Shown here: piece after piece, positions 22,691 through 35,340 of the stretch
Numbering within the stretch: position 1 is the stretch's first letter
How the letters are laid out: every line of letters begins with the position of its first letter
Source of the DNA: Lanius collurio
Taxonomy: Eukaryota; Chordata; Aves; Passeriformes; Laniidae
NCBI GenBank assembly: GCA_020086605.1
Contig: JACBWW010000008.1
Span: 28,553,809 to 28,617,808, forward strand
Direction of reading: 5' to 3'
DNA length: 64,000 bases
Translations under genes and position numbers: made by a program
Notes under the pieces: generated by a model
What the model was told of the DNA's origin: nothing
Database searches by the model: none
What the model saw: only the letters and a program-made list of their open reading frames with translations

Positions 22691-23671
22691 GTGGAGGCAT
22701 GGAAGTTGGTGGGAAGGGGTGCTGCATCCCACTGTCCTTGGCATATGGTTACAAGACAGGGATGGGTACAGCGCTGGATCTGGGGACACGGGTGGGACCT
22801 GCCAGCAGAGAGCTAGGCCACCCTGTGATTACAGCAGGGTGGGAAAGGCTTTTCCTGTCCCAGGAACATTTTGGGATTTGGGACATTTTTCTGCTTCTGG
22901 GCTCAGCCCAGCCTGGCAGAGAATTCAGTGAACACGCAGCTCCCAGTACAGCAGAGCAGGCGGGCACCAGCCTGCAGCCTGGCCCCCAGGACCATCTGCA
23001 TCTCCCAGAACAAAGTTCCCCCATAAGCTGGCCCTGGAGCTGATACAAGAGCGCACACATCCATAAATGTAGGAAACAGACATGTGTACATACCTGTGAA
23101 TGCCCCAGGCACACCCAGCTCCTTCTGATGCTTCTGACGAACTCCAGCCTGGGGCTGGGAACTCTGATCAGGAGCGGGGCCCCACAGCATCCCCCATACA
23201 CGATGTTCCCCCTTCCCTCCCCCTGCTCCAAAGCTGGCCAGAGCCCAGCAGCCATCAGGCTCAGCTCCATCCCTGAGGCACGAAGGCGCACGGGTCAGCC
23301 AAAATGCAGCAGGGCCAAAATAAACAGCTCACCTTACACAAATGCTCCCCCAGCTAGCAATTTGCTGTCAGTCCTTGTGCAAAACAAAATCCCTTTTGGG
23401 CAAGAGAGGGATTTCAGGAGTCATTAAGGACCACCTGGGCAGCCAAATAAAGAAATCACGAAGGGGTGGCCCAAATAAAGCCACCACCAAAGGGTGGCCC
23501 ATTAACCTTTTGTACACCACCAGCAGAGTCCCTGTGGGAGTGGGGCAGGGCAATGGAAATTGCAGACCCCCAACAATGGGTGATGTGGGGATAATGGTAC
23601 CAGTCTCCTTCACCTGGTGGGATAACATGGACCTGCCTTCTCCAAGCTTGGAGCCAACCCTACCTGCTTGC

Positions 23672-23722
23672 ACAGAATCATTGAATAATTAAGGCTGGAA
23701 CAGACCTCTAAGATCATTGAAT
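23672..23722 (-). mobile_element. CR1 LINE, short 3'-end remnant
   Basis: The plus strand reads ACAGAATCATTGAATAATTA then GGCTGGAACAGACCTCTAAGATCAT, the reverse complement of a CR1 3' terminus, strongly diverged. Confidence 0.75.
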
Positions 23723-25765
23723 TTGCTACATGGAGGTGGCTCACAGGAGGCAGGAGGGTGCAAGGCACATGGCAGGAAGAGAGGCTGGGAAGACACCTCA
23801 CTGGGGGCAGCATCTATGCCCCCATACCACACTTATTGTCAAACAGATGGCATTCCCCAAGCCAAAAGGAATTGGAAACATGGCAAAAAGTGGAAAGACA
23901 GGGAAAATCTGGGGGCTGTAGTACAAGGCCAGGGGATGGGAGCTGAGCCCTGCCTAAGTTGAGAAGGTTGGAAAAACACCGTACAGCTCATTTTTTGCTA
24001 GGGGAAAAAAAACCCCAGCCAAGTTCTGAAAGATTAAATGCGATCGTATCCAAGAGGGGGAAAGCAGGGCCATGCAATGAGTGTGCTGACACATCTCCTT
24101 CCCCAGTGCTGGAGAGAAGCTCCAGCCCAACTCGGGGCCAGCTCTGTTTACAGGCTCCTATTGTCTCTCTTTTTTCATTTGGATTCCCCTCCTCCAATGT
24201 TATAGTTCAGAGTAAACAAAAGCAAGCAGCCTCTCACTCCAAACATTTCAGCCATCCCAAACTTTCTCTGGAGGGGGGCTGCCCATGGAATTTTCCTCAT
24301 CCAAAAGAATTTCGAAATGTTCCCATTGCAGCCTGCTCTGACTGGAGGCCAAGACAGCTCCAAAATTCTTCACTAAATGCTTGAGTTGCCCTGTACACTG
24401 CCCCAAAGCCCCCCATGCACAGGGATATCCTCTGGCTTGGCCAGAGGGGCACAGAGCCACATCCCAGCCTCCATAATTCCCCACAACTCATCCCATTCAC
24501 CTGAAGTGAGACAGCAGGCCTTGGTGAGGCTAGATCCTACCTTTTCATATTTTAAGCTGATACTTCACTTCTTATGCTCCAAGTCAGCAGTGCTGGTGCA
24601 AAGTACTTGGGTGCACTGGGGGGTATGTGTGGCAATGCACCCCAAGAAAACACAGTATTTCCCTTTGCAGGCAGCACCTCCATAACACCAGGCAGAGGCA
24701 AGAGGGTGCAGGGGGTGCCAGAGCTCTTCCTGGGAGCAGTCAGTCGCACCTCGAGCACCAGGAGTGCAGTTTGCAGTGGTGATGCCTCCGCGGTGCTGCT
24801 GGGTCACCGCAAGGGCAGACGGACGAGGAAGGGCTGCACACATCGCCAAGGATGGAGTGGGGGCACAGCACTGTGCCCTGCACACCCCTGGGAGATGGGG
24901 TGTGGAGGGGAGGATGAAAGGTACTCCAGGATGAGCCAAGCGGTGGGTGCCATCTAAGTGTGCTGCTGCTCCCTGGAGCATGTCATGCTGTCAGGGTACA
25001 CATCCTGGTCCCTTCTGGGAGGTGGGATACCAGCATGGTCAAGTAGAGACCCCCTAACAGCTCTCTTGGCTCTGGCTAAGTACAGATATGAGGTGAAACC
25101 CATGAGACCCTGGCATCAGGGTGCCAGCACTACACAGCCTGCTGGTAATGGGGGCATCAGATGCAAACCCTGAAACAACTGGAAGGGGAAGAGCCCAGAT
25201 AAAAAGCCCCGCAAAAAAAAAGCCAACAGTTGCAAGAAGAAGCACCTAAAGCTCAGTCCAGTGTGGATTTGGATGTCAATGCAAGCCACTGGAGTGGCAT
25301 GGCATGCTGAAGTCCCTTGTCTGCTTTCCAGAACAGTCTCTGAATGGGTGTCACTGGGTAGGTGGTACTGCAGCCAAAAGCACACCCTGACATGCTGGAA
25401 ACCCCCCACATTCTCCCTCTCTGGGCACATGCAGATTTTGAGGACTGCAACCCCTTGATGAACATGCTGTCACCTCAGGAAGGAAAAGCATCGCTGGTAC
25501 CTGCTGCACCTCCCACCCACAGCATCCCACCCTGGATGGGCACCGAGCTCTGTGCCACCACAGCAGCACTGGCAGGGAGGAGATACCTCAGCTCCACGCT
25601 GGGCTGGAATCTTGCTGTGGGATGGGGCTCTGCCGGATGCCCCTGCTGCCTCTGCACCATCTCCCTGCGCCGCCTTGCTGGGTTCCTCTCCTCCTCCACG
25701 GAGGTTGCTCGGTGGTTTGGTGTGGGAGCGGTCCTACCCCCCCCACCCCCAGCAGCCCCCTCCCC

Positions 25766-25772
25766 TATAAAG
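25766..25772 (+). promoter_or_regulatory. TATA-box candidate TATAAAG
   Basis: CCCCTATAAAGGGG, almost symmetrical, in a C-rich then G-rich context. No coding exon can be tied to it. Confidence 0.2.
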
Positions 25773-26879
25773 GGGCCAGGCAGCGGCCGTGTGGGGAGCA
25801 GAGCCCCTGACACAGCAGATGGGGTCTGTAAAGTGAGGCTCCCCCAGGTGTGTTTGCCTTGGCCGGGGCTCAAGCCTGTCCAATTAGAGCTATAGAAAAC
25901 ATATCTTACAAAAAAATGAGGGGGGAAAAATAATCCTCTCCCCTGCACGGGGGCCCAGGGTTTGGCCGGGGTTTCTCGGCAGGCCAAGCGCAGGCGATAC
26001 AGGCTCTGCTGGCAGCAGCCTGGAGAGGGCGGGATGTTTGTGGATATTAAAATGCACTCGTAAAGTAGAATAAAAGGGCAGCCTTGTTTCAGAATGAGTC
26101 TCTGAGGCTTTCCCCTCTCCCGTCATGCTTGGCACCTGGCCGGCAGCACGAGCAGCTCCCCCTTCCCACAGCCCCCCCAGCCACCTCCAGCTTGCCCAAG
26201 AGCTGAGGTGCTGTCAGAGACCCCAGCCCTCACGGTGTGAAGCTCATCAACCCCCCTCTCCAGCTACCCATCCTGGGTCACATTACAGCTGGGCTTCTGT
26301 AAAAGCCACCCTTGTACACCCCTTCCTCAAAGCCCCTGCAGCTCCCTGCTTTCCCTTGTCCACTGCCCTGCCTGCATGGAGCCAAGGCTGCCTGGCCCCA
26401 GCTGCTTGGCAGCAGCCACACGGCAGCACCACTGGTACTCTACTGCTTGGCCTCTCCCTGCCTCCCTACTGGAAGTAAAATAAGCTGGATGATCTTGTAG
26501 TCAAGGCTAAGCACCGGCACCCAACACCCAGTGCCCACTCAGAATAAGGCCTGCCATCATCTTAAGGGACTCCCCACATTCCCAGGGACCCCATAAATCC
26601 CTGGAGAAGCCCTCTCTTTGGGATATCTTCCCAAATCCATTCCTGAAGCAGGATGCTGCCTCTCCAATGCATCATCTCTGCCTCCATGCTGCCATGTCCA
26701 GCCCTGGAAAGTCACAGCAGGAGGCTGGGAAGCAATTGCAGGCACCAGCCCAGCAAAGGTGGCCCCATTGTGGCCCATCTGCTCAGCTGGAGATGCCCAG
26801 CACACATCTGGCTTCACCATTGCCTTCTGCTCCCCTCCTCAGCTTGTTAAGCAGGGGACTGTGGGCTGTGAGCCCAGAC

Positions 26880-27720
26880 GCCCCCCTCCATCCATCCCCG
26901 CCCCCATCCCTCTCCCTCTCCCCTGTACCGGCTTTCCAAGCCCCCGTGCCTCTGCCACACGGGGACCCGAGGCACATCCCATCCCCAGCCACGGCCCAAA
27001 TGACTAACGCCCCGGCAAGCGAACCGGGTGCCGTCGGGGCGAGCAGGGCCTGTCCCTTGGCCGCGCTCCCTCCCCGCAGTGGTGAAATCACGTCTGGAGA
27101 AAGCCCGGGAACTGAGGCGCCGGGGGCCCCCCCGCTGCTTCCAAGCGAGGATGCTGCTCCCCGCCTGCTGGCCAGCCGCCCCCATTCTGCAAACTCCACA
27201 TCCCAACAAAGGGGTGCTCCGGGCAAGCAGCCTGCAGCACAGCCTCATACCTCATCTCCTCCTCGCTCCGGATCCCATAGCAGCATCCCAGCTGTGGAAG
27301 TGGCTGTGAGATGCGGAAATGCAGCAGCGAGCCCCAGATGCTCGTAAAAGTGCTCCCGGGGAGTGGGCAGGAACCTCTAATCTCCCTCTAATTTCTGTAG
27401 AGCCGCCAGAGGCTGGGGGGGCAATCGGGGGTGGAGGGGGTACCCCTCTTGCTGACACACCACCCCGCCACGGCAGAACAAGCTAGCTCATGGAAGGAGC
27501 TGGTGGCTCGGGCTGCCTGGGACCAGCCCTGGGCAGCAGCAGAGGGGACAGTGAGGGACGGGCCACCAGCACTCGGCCTCGACCTGGCCCGCGGCACGTG
27601 CCGGCTGCGGCGGGGGGTGACCAAAATGCGGCTCCGTGAGCGCCTCCGCCGGCACGGGAGCGTGGCTCCGCGTTAGGGTTTAATTATCTGCCTTCCTCCG
27701 CAGCCCGTGCTCTCCTCCGC
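26880..27720. promoter_or_regulatory. GC/CpG-rich block
   Basis: Elevated CpG without a recognised exon; the long open frames across it (for example plus-strand 26667-27347) have biased low-complexity composition. It ends just before a TATA-box candidate at 27844. Confidence 0.35.
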
Positions 27721-27843
27721 CTGAACCGCCACAGGGACCCCGGGAATGTCGTCCATCCCCTCCTGGCCGGGGCTGCTGGCATGGAGCGAGCTGGGCTGCG
27801 GCGGGGAGCTGGCTGGGAGCACGCCGAGGCTGCAGCTGGGGGC

Positions 27844-27850
27844 TATAAAA
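27844..27850 (+). promoter_or_regulatory. TATA-box candidate TATAAAA
   Basis: GGGCTATAAAAAGCACGG in a GC-rich context, preceded by an E-box CAGCTG. An ATG with a hydrophobic reading frame and a splice donor follows within 160 bp. Confidence 0.3.
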
Positions 27851-27910
27851 AGCACGGCTGTGGTATGCAGCGAGGCACTGAGAGGGGAATAAAATAAAAT
27901 CAGGTGGTGG

Positions 27911-27999
27911 ATGAGTCGGGTGCTTGCTTCTGCACCAGGTCTGGCGACCGTGCTGCTCCCCATCGTCCCTTCCCTGCTCCCTGCCCGGCTGACAGCCCG
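27911..27999 (+). other. Possible first coding exon with signal-peptide-like reading frame
   Basis: The ATG opens a 30-residue frame, MSRVLASAPGLATVLLPIVP then SLLPARLTAR, with the shape of a secretory signal. A donor CCCG/GTGAGG follows; unspliced, it stops at once with TGA. It lies 60 bp past a TATA box. I found no matching downstream exon and recognise no family, so chance is quite possible. Confidence 0.15.
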
Positions 28000-30900
28000 G
28001 TGAGGCTGGGGCAGAGCAGAGAGCTGGGATTTGGCAAAAGGTGCAGGACGCAGGGCTGAGTTGGCAGGGAGTGGAGAGGGTCAAGGCTGAGGAAACAATC
28101 GCTGGCACTGGCACACGGACTCCTGCTCGGGATGGAAGAATTGCAGCCACCCCTTCCCCAGCTCAGAGACGCCAGACCCGGGCACTCAGTCTTCTGGCAG
28201 CTCGTACCGGAGGATTAACCGTGGGCTGAATGACGGCCAGAGCTGCCTTTTGCCAGAAGGAAGCCCCACCATCCCCCAGCACCTGGATCCTGGTGGAGAA
28301 TTCATCCAGAGTGAACAGTAACGCCGCAAGCTGGGGACAGAGAGGGCTCCCCTTGGGCCGGCAGGAGCTCCCTGCTCAGGGACGTGCCGTGTTTGCACAA
28401 GTCTGAGCAGGGGAAGGTCAGATTAATTTTAAACTTGAATAAACAAGGAGAGAAGGCAATGCCAGAGCTCGCCCTTCCCAGTAGGGATGTCCAGCAGCAG
28501 ACCATAGCACTCGCAGCACAGTTCTGCCCTGTCCAGGGGTTCACATCCCCTAAGAGAGCTGGAACAGACCCACACCCGGGGGCCTCCCTTTTCCACAAGG
28601 AGCTCCCAGCTGAGTCAGTGCTGGCAGCAGGGAGAGCAGCTCCTGCTTGATTTTGCAAGATTCCTCTGGTCTCCATGGGGAAGTACCCACCCTGGGACCC
28701 CCATCCCGCTGGGAACAGCACCAGTGCTCGCCTGTTCCCTGGCCACAATGCACAATGCGGTCTTGGGAATGAACAAGAAAGAGAAAAGAAAACGGTAAAA
28801 TTGTTTGTAGGTCAAGAGGAAAATGGAAAAAAATAAAGTTTTTGTTTTTCATGCCAGAAGGAAAATGAAAACCAAAACATTTTGTTCTAAATGATAGGCC
28901 TTGTTTAGTTTTCAGTGGTTTTACTTTTTTAAAAAGGTTTGAGTTAAATCAAGCTAAATTTGTCTTCCAAACATTACCTTGGGGCAGGGAATAAAATAAA
29001 TTGGAAAAAAAAAATAGGATAAATCAAAACATCTCATTTGGAAAATGTCAAGAGCAAAACGCCACGGCTTTTCCAGCCTGGGAGAACCGCAGCCGGGCGC
29101 TGAACCCAGTCTCAGTTCACAACTTGCGACGGCCCCCCCAAAGCAACTTTTTTTTCCCGGAAAATAAAGCAACTACTGCGCCAACTGATGGCTGGCATGG
29201 CTTGTGCCCTGGTGCCTGGCTCCCATCAGGGATGTCCCCACTGCCCATGCTGGTCCCCAGGACTTTCTGGAGCATGGAGAGACCCTGTTACAATCAGCAG
29301 CCATGCGCATGAGCCGAGCCGAGCCGCTCTCCAAAACTCCTCTTTAAATGTCTTTTCTATTAGGTCAGCATTCCTGCGTCGCCCAGGGAAGGTGGTTACG
29401 GCCGGCAGCCCGGCACACAGGCTCCTCGGTGCTCGCTGCTGGCTCTCCGACAGCAAGCAGCCTGCCCACGCTATTAAATTACTGAGAAAAATGGATTGTT
29501 TCAACAAAAATTAGGTGCAGGAACCTCTCACACAGTGGCAAGGCGAGCTGGTAATTGGAAATTCATAGAACTGGCCGCAAATGCTGCCTCTGGCTCCGCT
29601 CCACCCTCCTCTGGTTGTGGAGAGGGATGGCAGAGAGGCATTTGCTGCCATCCCTGAAATGCTGCCACTGATGGAGCAGCCATGTCACCAGCAGCAATGT
29701 GAGGTCCCCTGCATACCCTAGGAGGGTTAAATGCTGATGCACAGCCCCTCTGCCCCTGATAGGTGGGGAAAATAAGTGAAAGAAGCTCTCAGAGACCTTT
29801 CCAGGCACTGGAGGAAGAAAGTTCTCCATGCATGGCTCACCATTAAGCATCCTACTGGGGACACGTCTCACGGGGACATAGCTTGGGGATGCCCCAGCAT
29901 CATCCCATTCTTACAGCAGCACCCCAGGGGTGACAACCAAGATGACCTTCCCCACAGGCCTTGCCTTGCTCAAGCCCTTCATCTATCCACCCATTCCAGG
30001 CACAGCATGAGCACCACTGCTGCTCCAGGCTGAGACTGAGCTTGGGTGATAAGCTTCTCATCATCCTCCCAGACTACTCTGAGTCCAAAACTCAGTGCCT
30101 TGCTGAGCAGAGCCCTCCGAGGCACCTCCCAGGCAAACCACCCAGCTCCAGCAGCTGCCAGGGAACCCACTGCGTATCTGCAGCCTCCAGTTGGGAAAGA
30201 GGAATGTGGATGTGCAGCAGACCAAGAGCTGTGTCTTGATACTCTGAGAGACCAGTCCCTCACACTGACTGCTCCCTGTGCCAGCACAGGCGCTGGGGGG
30301 CCTCATCTTCCTTGTTATGTATGCTGTTTTTCGGGTGTTGGGGTGCAATGACTGTGGGCACAGCCCCAGCTGGGGAGGGGAAATGGAGCTGGGCAAAGGA
30401 TCAGGGAGGCCAGAGAAAACGGACACCTCCCCTGGCACAGCCATGCTCCAGCCATGAAGCTGCAAAACTCAAAGCCAGGATGGGGTGGAGCAGCCTCAAG
30501 GGAGCCATGAAACAGCCCGGCGGGAGCCTTGCAGGAGCTAAAGAAATCAAAAGCAGCCAAAGCACCGAGGAACCCCCGGGGTTGCGTGCTGGCCCTTGCA
30601 AGACAAGGATGGAGCAATAGCTGGTTGGGTCCACCGGCTCCTCCTAAGCCTTGAGGCCTCGGGCAAAACTCATGGAAAGCAAAGACTCCTGCAGACCTCC
30701 CCAGCAGCCAGGGGCTGGCCCTGGCCCTGTACGAAGTCTGGGGAGGTGCCAGCTGGCCTGGGCACCCTGCGTGACAGCAGCTTTCGCAAAACCAAGATGG
30801 GCCACTGTGGCCAGGCCATCCCTGGAGACCTTGGCAGGGCTGTTGCAGCACAGCTGTTGTGAGCTCTGTCGCAACATTGGCACGGCACTGGGCTGGACCA

Positions 30901-33364
30901 CAATGAAGACCCTTCCTGACAGCCCTTTCTGGTTTTCCCTGTCTATTTTTGCAGGAAGGTAAGAGCAGATCTGTGCCTTCCACAATGTTACTGAATGCAA
31001 AAGGCCCTGATGCCCACGCCAACCCCAAAAAGGGGCTGGTGATGTGCCTATGGGATTGTTAGTCAGGCCAGGATGAAAGCCTTCTGTCCCAAAGGAAGGG
31101 TATGGTGAATGCATGAGAAGGCAAAGAAAACAGCTGGACAGGCCCAGCCATGCCAGGCTGGGGGCTCCAGGGATGCTGTGCCAGCCCCACTGCCTCCCAC
31201 ATGCTCTTCTGTGAGGACATCCACACCCCTTAGGCTGCCAGCAGGATGGTAGGCAGCAGCCCCGAGCCCAGTCTGGAGCTCCCCAAGGTGGGACAACACT
31301 TAGCTACAGTTGAGCACAACACTTGTCAAAGTCAGTGGGTTAGAAGATCCTCCCCAAACGGCTGCAGAGATGATGGTCCACCAAAGCTGGAAGCTTCTTC
31401 TTTCCCTTCTTCCCCTCAGCGTGTCGTCAGCACTGGCTTTTCAACAACGGTTGGCATTCCTTGTTTACACTTTGGGAGGTGAAATAAACCAGAAGATGCC
31501 TAAATGATTTTTTTTTCCACCATCAGGATTTCATTAAATGATGGAGCCCTGAACTTTTCCACCTCTCCCTATACGGCAATCTCTGCGGGTCCATGACAAT
31601 CTTCATTAGGCAGTTTCTATTTTGGCTGTCTCCATACTGAAAAAAATGGACCAGAGCTGAGCAGCCTCTGGGGAGCCTCAGGCTGATTTCCAAAGTGCTT
31701 TCAGCATCCTCTCTTCTCCTGGGCAATGCACTCGTGGCTGCATGCAGGCCATTGCTACCTCCATGGGCCAGCCCCATGTCCGACCATGTCAGATCTCCTG
31801 AGGTCCCTCCAGCCTCCTTGTCCTCCCCAAAAGCATTTTTAGGAAACATGTATGAGCAGGTGGATGTGATCTTCCCCTGCACAGACTCTTCGAACATTCC
31901 TCAAAAGTCTTTCAGCAATGACCAACGCCTGCTGGAGCAAGCCCAAGCTGTGCTGATCAGATGTGACCAATGTGACCACAGTGAACAGTCCCAGTAAGAT
32001 GGAGACAAATCAGGTCTTGGCAAATTTCTTGTCCCTCTTCTCCTGGATGCCCCCAACCCAAACACCAGAGTGGGAGAAGGTATTTGTCAGCTTTTTTTTG
32101 CCACATCCCAGGCTTGTTCCACTAGAAAGAAGGAATTGCACCTTCCAGCCCAGCCATTCACCTGTACCGGAGAGCTTGGCAGATGCTCCAGGGGGTGCTG
32201 TGACCTTTCAAAAGATCCCAAAGCTTGCCCTGTCCCTCTCCCATGCGAGGGTGGCTCAGAGACCTAGGAAGCAGCCAAACTTGAGAGATAATTCCTATTT
32301 ACACACTGGTCCTTGACACTGCAAACCTGCTACTAATCTCCAAAGGAATTTTTATTTTCCCATGGAAAAAGATGCATGCAAATCAGGCTGTTGGAGAAGA
32401 CTCAACTACAACTTCAAGCCCTTCCCCACCTTCACAACCTGGATGGGAGAAAAAATCCATCACTGGGAGGTGCAGAGAGGTTTGTTGGTAGGAACTCGGG
32501 TCATAGGGTCATGACATCCCTGGCCAGAGAGATTTGGTGATTTTCACACATTGCGATGCTGTTGTAACCACAGGAACACTTAGAAAAACCAAAAACTCTC
32601 TAAACATCCCAGCAAGCTGCCTCAGACATCCCAGGGCTAATCCCTAATGCTGGCATTGTATCAGCATCCAAAATGCTGCTGAAGCCCCACTGTGTTGCCT
32701 ACAGGGAAGAGCTCCCATACCATCCAAAAACAGTCCTTGACGATATCTTGGGCAGGGGCAGAGCCACCCTCTTTCATGCCTAAACAAGAGGAGGGGAAAT
32801 AAGCTGTGAGAGATGCCGAAATTTTCCAAAGGGAGAATAGCAGAGACACAAGCCGGCACCTGCCCCCTCCTGCGGGAAGCATCTAGCAAGGGGTTTTCCT
32901 CTAGAGCCAAACCCACGGGAGAAGAGGAGGCAAGAATCCTTTGGCTTGCTTAACCTAACGAGGAAGCTATAAATATAGCAGGGTAAACACTGGAGAGGGA
33001 GAAGAGGTCTTGAACTAAAAGCACAATGTTGGCACAAACCCACAGGGGAATAAGCTCTCCAGGAACGCATTCGGCAGGAAACCGGAGGGAGGTTGAGGCC
33101 TGTGTGAGCAGGAAGAGCCTGGAGTTGCCTTTGAACAAGAGCAGAGTGGAAAGAAAGGGTTTGAACTGAGTGCTCAGCTAGCTCATGGCAGGTGAGGATG
33201 GCGTGTGCTGTTGCCATCCGTGAGGGTTTCCCCACTCAGGATGGTCCAGGTGAGCTTTGTGAGAAGGGTAGGGGAGGCAGGACACCTTCAGGTGCATGTG
33301 TGGGCTGCCTGGGTGCCCACCCAGCACGACAGCTTCTGATAAACCCAGCAGCTGCAAAGAGGAA

Positions 33365-33382
33365 CTGCTGCTGCTGCTGCTG
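33365..33382. repeat. (CTG)6 trinucleotide repeat
   Basis: Six perfect CTG units; intergenic here. Confidence 0.85.
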
Positions 33383-34899
33383 CCACGATGAAAACGGCAG
33401 GGAGACTCGCTGTGCCGTGAGTCATTCATTCATCCTTCACAAACAGGGCCTGCACTTGGCCAAGCATCCTCCTCCCCCCGCCGCTGGGACAGCTTGCTGG
33501 GACAGGGAAAAAGTGGCTTATTAGATATAATCAAGTCAAGTTTTCCCCTCCCTGTGAGGTTCCTCTTCCTGGAATAGGAAGCACAAGACCAGAGCTGCTT
33601 TTCTTCCACCTTCCTGCAGACTCTGCCTGTAGCTGCACCCTCCAGGTAGCCCTCCCCACCACTCTGCTGAACCCCACACTCCCTGTTCACCCACAACTGG
33701 TGACATCCAGTCCTGATCACAACCCTGCTGTCACCAGTCAGACCCTGTCCCTCACCAGTTCCACTTTGGCTGCCAAGGTCAGTTCGCAGCTCCCTGGAGA
33801 GCACATATTGCCCCTTTCATTTCCTCCAAAAAAGGGCCAGGTTGGTGGGGCAGAGGGTGTATGGGTAATGAGGGGGCATTGTGGCCATATCTCATCCTTG
33901 TCCCTGCCACAGGAGGGCTTCCACCAGCTCCCAGCTCCCTGTGAAGCTCCTCTCCCTGTGCCAGGCCGGGATGCTGTGTGCCTCAAGTCACAGCGCACAA
34001 CCTCGCTGCAACCTGTCCTCCTATAAGCAGCAGAGTGCAAATGCACCACCTCCTGCTGCAGCCAGACATGAGGCACTCACCTCCTGGCACACAGGGCACT
34101 TGGCCAGCCCCAGAAGTCTCAGCTCTGGCTATGCCACCAATGCCACTGAGTCCAACACCATTTTGTGTGCATGGCAACACATCTGTGAGCTGCTGCAGCT
34201 CTGGGTGTCTTCCCATCCATGGGGACCAGGCACAAGGCATCCTCGGGCCCCATCTCAGAGGGGTCTCAGTTTGTTGACAGTGATGTCCACCCTAAGCTAA
34301 GCCCCACGGCCCTCTCTGATGGCCTTCACCAGCCCGGAGGCAGAGCTTGGAGGGGACCTGGTGGGTGGGTGACACAGCCAGCCTGTGAGGGTGGTGGTGG
34401 GCACAGCCCAGAGCTGGGCACTCATCACGGCTGGCACAGGACAGAGAATCTGGGATTGAGACAGCATCTCGGGGCAAGGAGGGACAAGGCAGGCAGAGCC
34501 CTGCCAGCTCCCGCGCATGGGAAAGCGCCTCTCTCAGCGCCTCTCCTAATTGGGAGCAGCTTTTCCCTGGACCCCCCAGGAGAAGAGGGGGCCCTGCCAG
34601 AGGGGCGCGTTGCCTGGCATTCCAGTCTTTCTCCAGAAAACTCCCTTCAGAGACAGTAGGGGTGGCAGTAGGGAATGGGGGGAGGGTGGTCTGTGGAGGC
34701 TGGAGAAGGGGCTCAAACATCCCACCCCAGGAACATCAACCCCCGAGCATCTCCTGGCAAGGCGGAGGCGCAGAGGGCGGAGAGAGGGGAGCAGCACTGG
34801 GTACCCACAGGCAGCCGGGAGGGACGGGGAGGGCAAGTCCCTGGCAGCTGCTTTGCGAGGGGACACAGACACACAGACATCCACACACACCCGCACAAC

Positions 34900-35340
34900 T
34901 TTCTCCACCCGGGCAGCAAACAGCTCCGGGAGCCGCCTGACCACAGCCGCGCGTCCCTCACCGCGAAGTCGGGGCGGCGGCGACTCGTTCCCCACGCGGG
35001 CTGGGGACCGGGAGACTGTTCCCTACCTTCCTGCGTGGCGCCGCGGCTATGTGTCCATGGCGCTAGCGGAGCGGGAGCCGGGCCGGTAGCGGGAGCGGGG
35101 CCGGGAGCGGGGCGCCCGCACCGGGCTGGCTGGGGCCGGTAGCGCAGGCGGTGCGAAGCCGCCGGGGCTGCCGCCGCCGCTCCATTGGAGCAGGGCTCTG
35201 CCAATCTGCCGCCACCACCCCGGGACGCTTCCTGCCTGTGAGCCGCCCCCCGGGACCGGGAGGGATCCGAACCCTCTGCCCGCCGCCTGCCTAGGGTTCG
35301 CGGTCCACCCCGGGGCTCCCCGTCCCAGTCCGGCCGGAGC
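34900..35340. promoter_or_regulatory. CpG island, probable promoter
   Basis: Dense CpG with GC-box-like GGGGCGG/CCGCCCC and GGGAGCGGGGCC repeats, and a CCAAT box on the minus strand (35188-35184). The strongest promoter-like block between the two receptor genes. Confidence 0.55.
35027..35110 (-). other. Candidate non-coding first exon of IL11RA
   Basis: IL11RA exon 1 needs an upstream 5' UTR exon. In this CpG-rich block the minus strand has a donor AGGAAG/GTAGGG (exon end 35027; a second option GCG/GTGAGG ends at 34962) and a CCAAT box about 80 bp upstream of the proposed start. The intron would be 17.7 kb. The assignment to IL11RA is inference only; the 5' end is a guess. Confidence 0.25.

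Larger units (their letters stand above)
22691..34899. other. Non-coding, no gene recognised
   Basis: Contains one CR1 remnant, two TATA candidates and a CpG-rich block. Non-repetitive AT-richer stretches (about 26030-26110, 29300-29520, 31500-31650) could be conserved elements, but that needs alignment. Confidence 0.45.

Noticed and set aside
22136..22789. 217-codon minus-strand open frame
   Set aside because: It runs straight through the hairpin and has no recognisable domain; the palindrome explains the sequence better.
23390..23520. Repeated AAGGGTGGCCCA and CCAAATAAAG phrases
   Set aside because: Only two short copies; too little to call a repeat family or regulatory element.
26667..27347. 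226-codon plus-strand open frame in the GC-rich block
   Set aside because: Low-complexity Pro/Ser/Ala sequence with competing minus-strand frames, as usual in CpG-rich DNA.
35056..35089. Short ATG frame (MALAEREPGR) in the CpG island
   Set aside because: Stops after 10 codons; the minus strand has the better promoter and donor signals.
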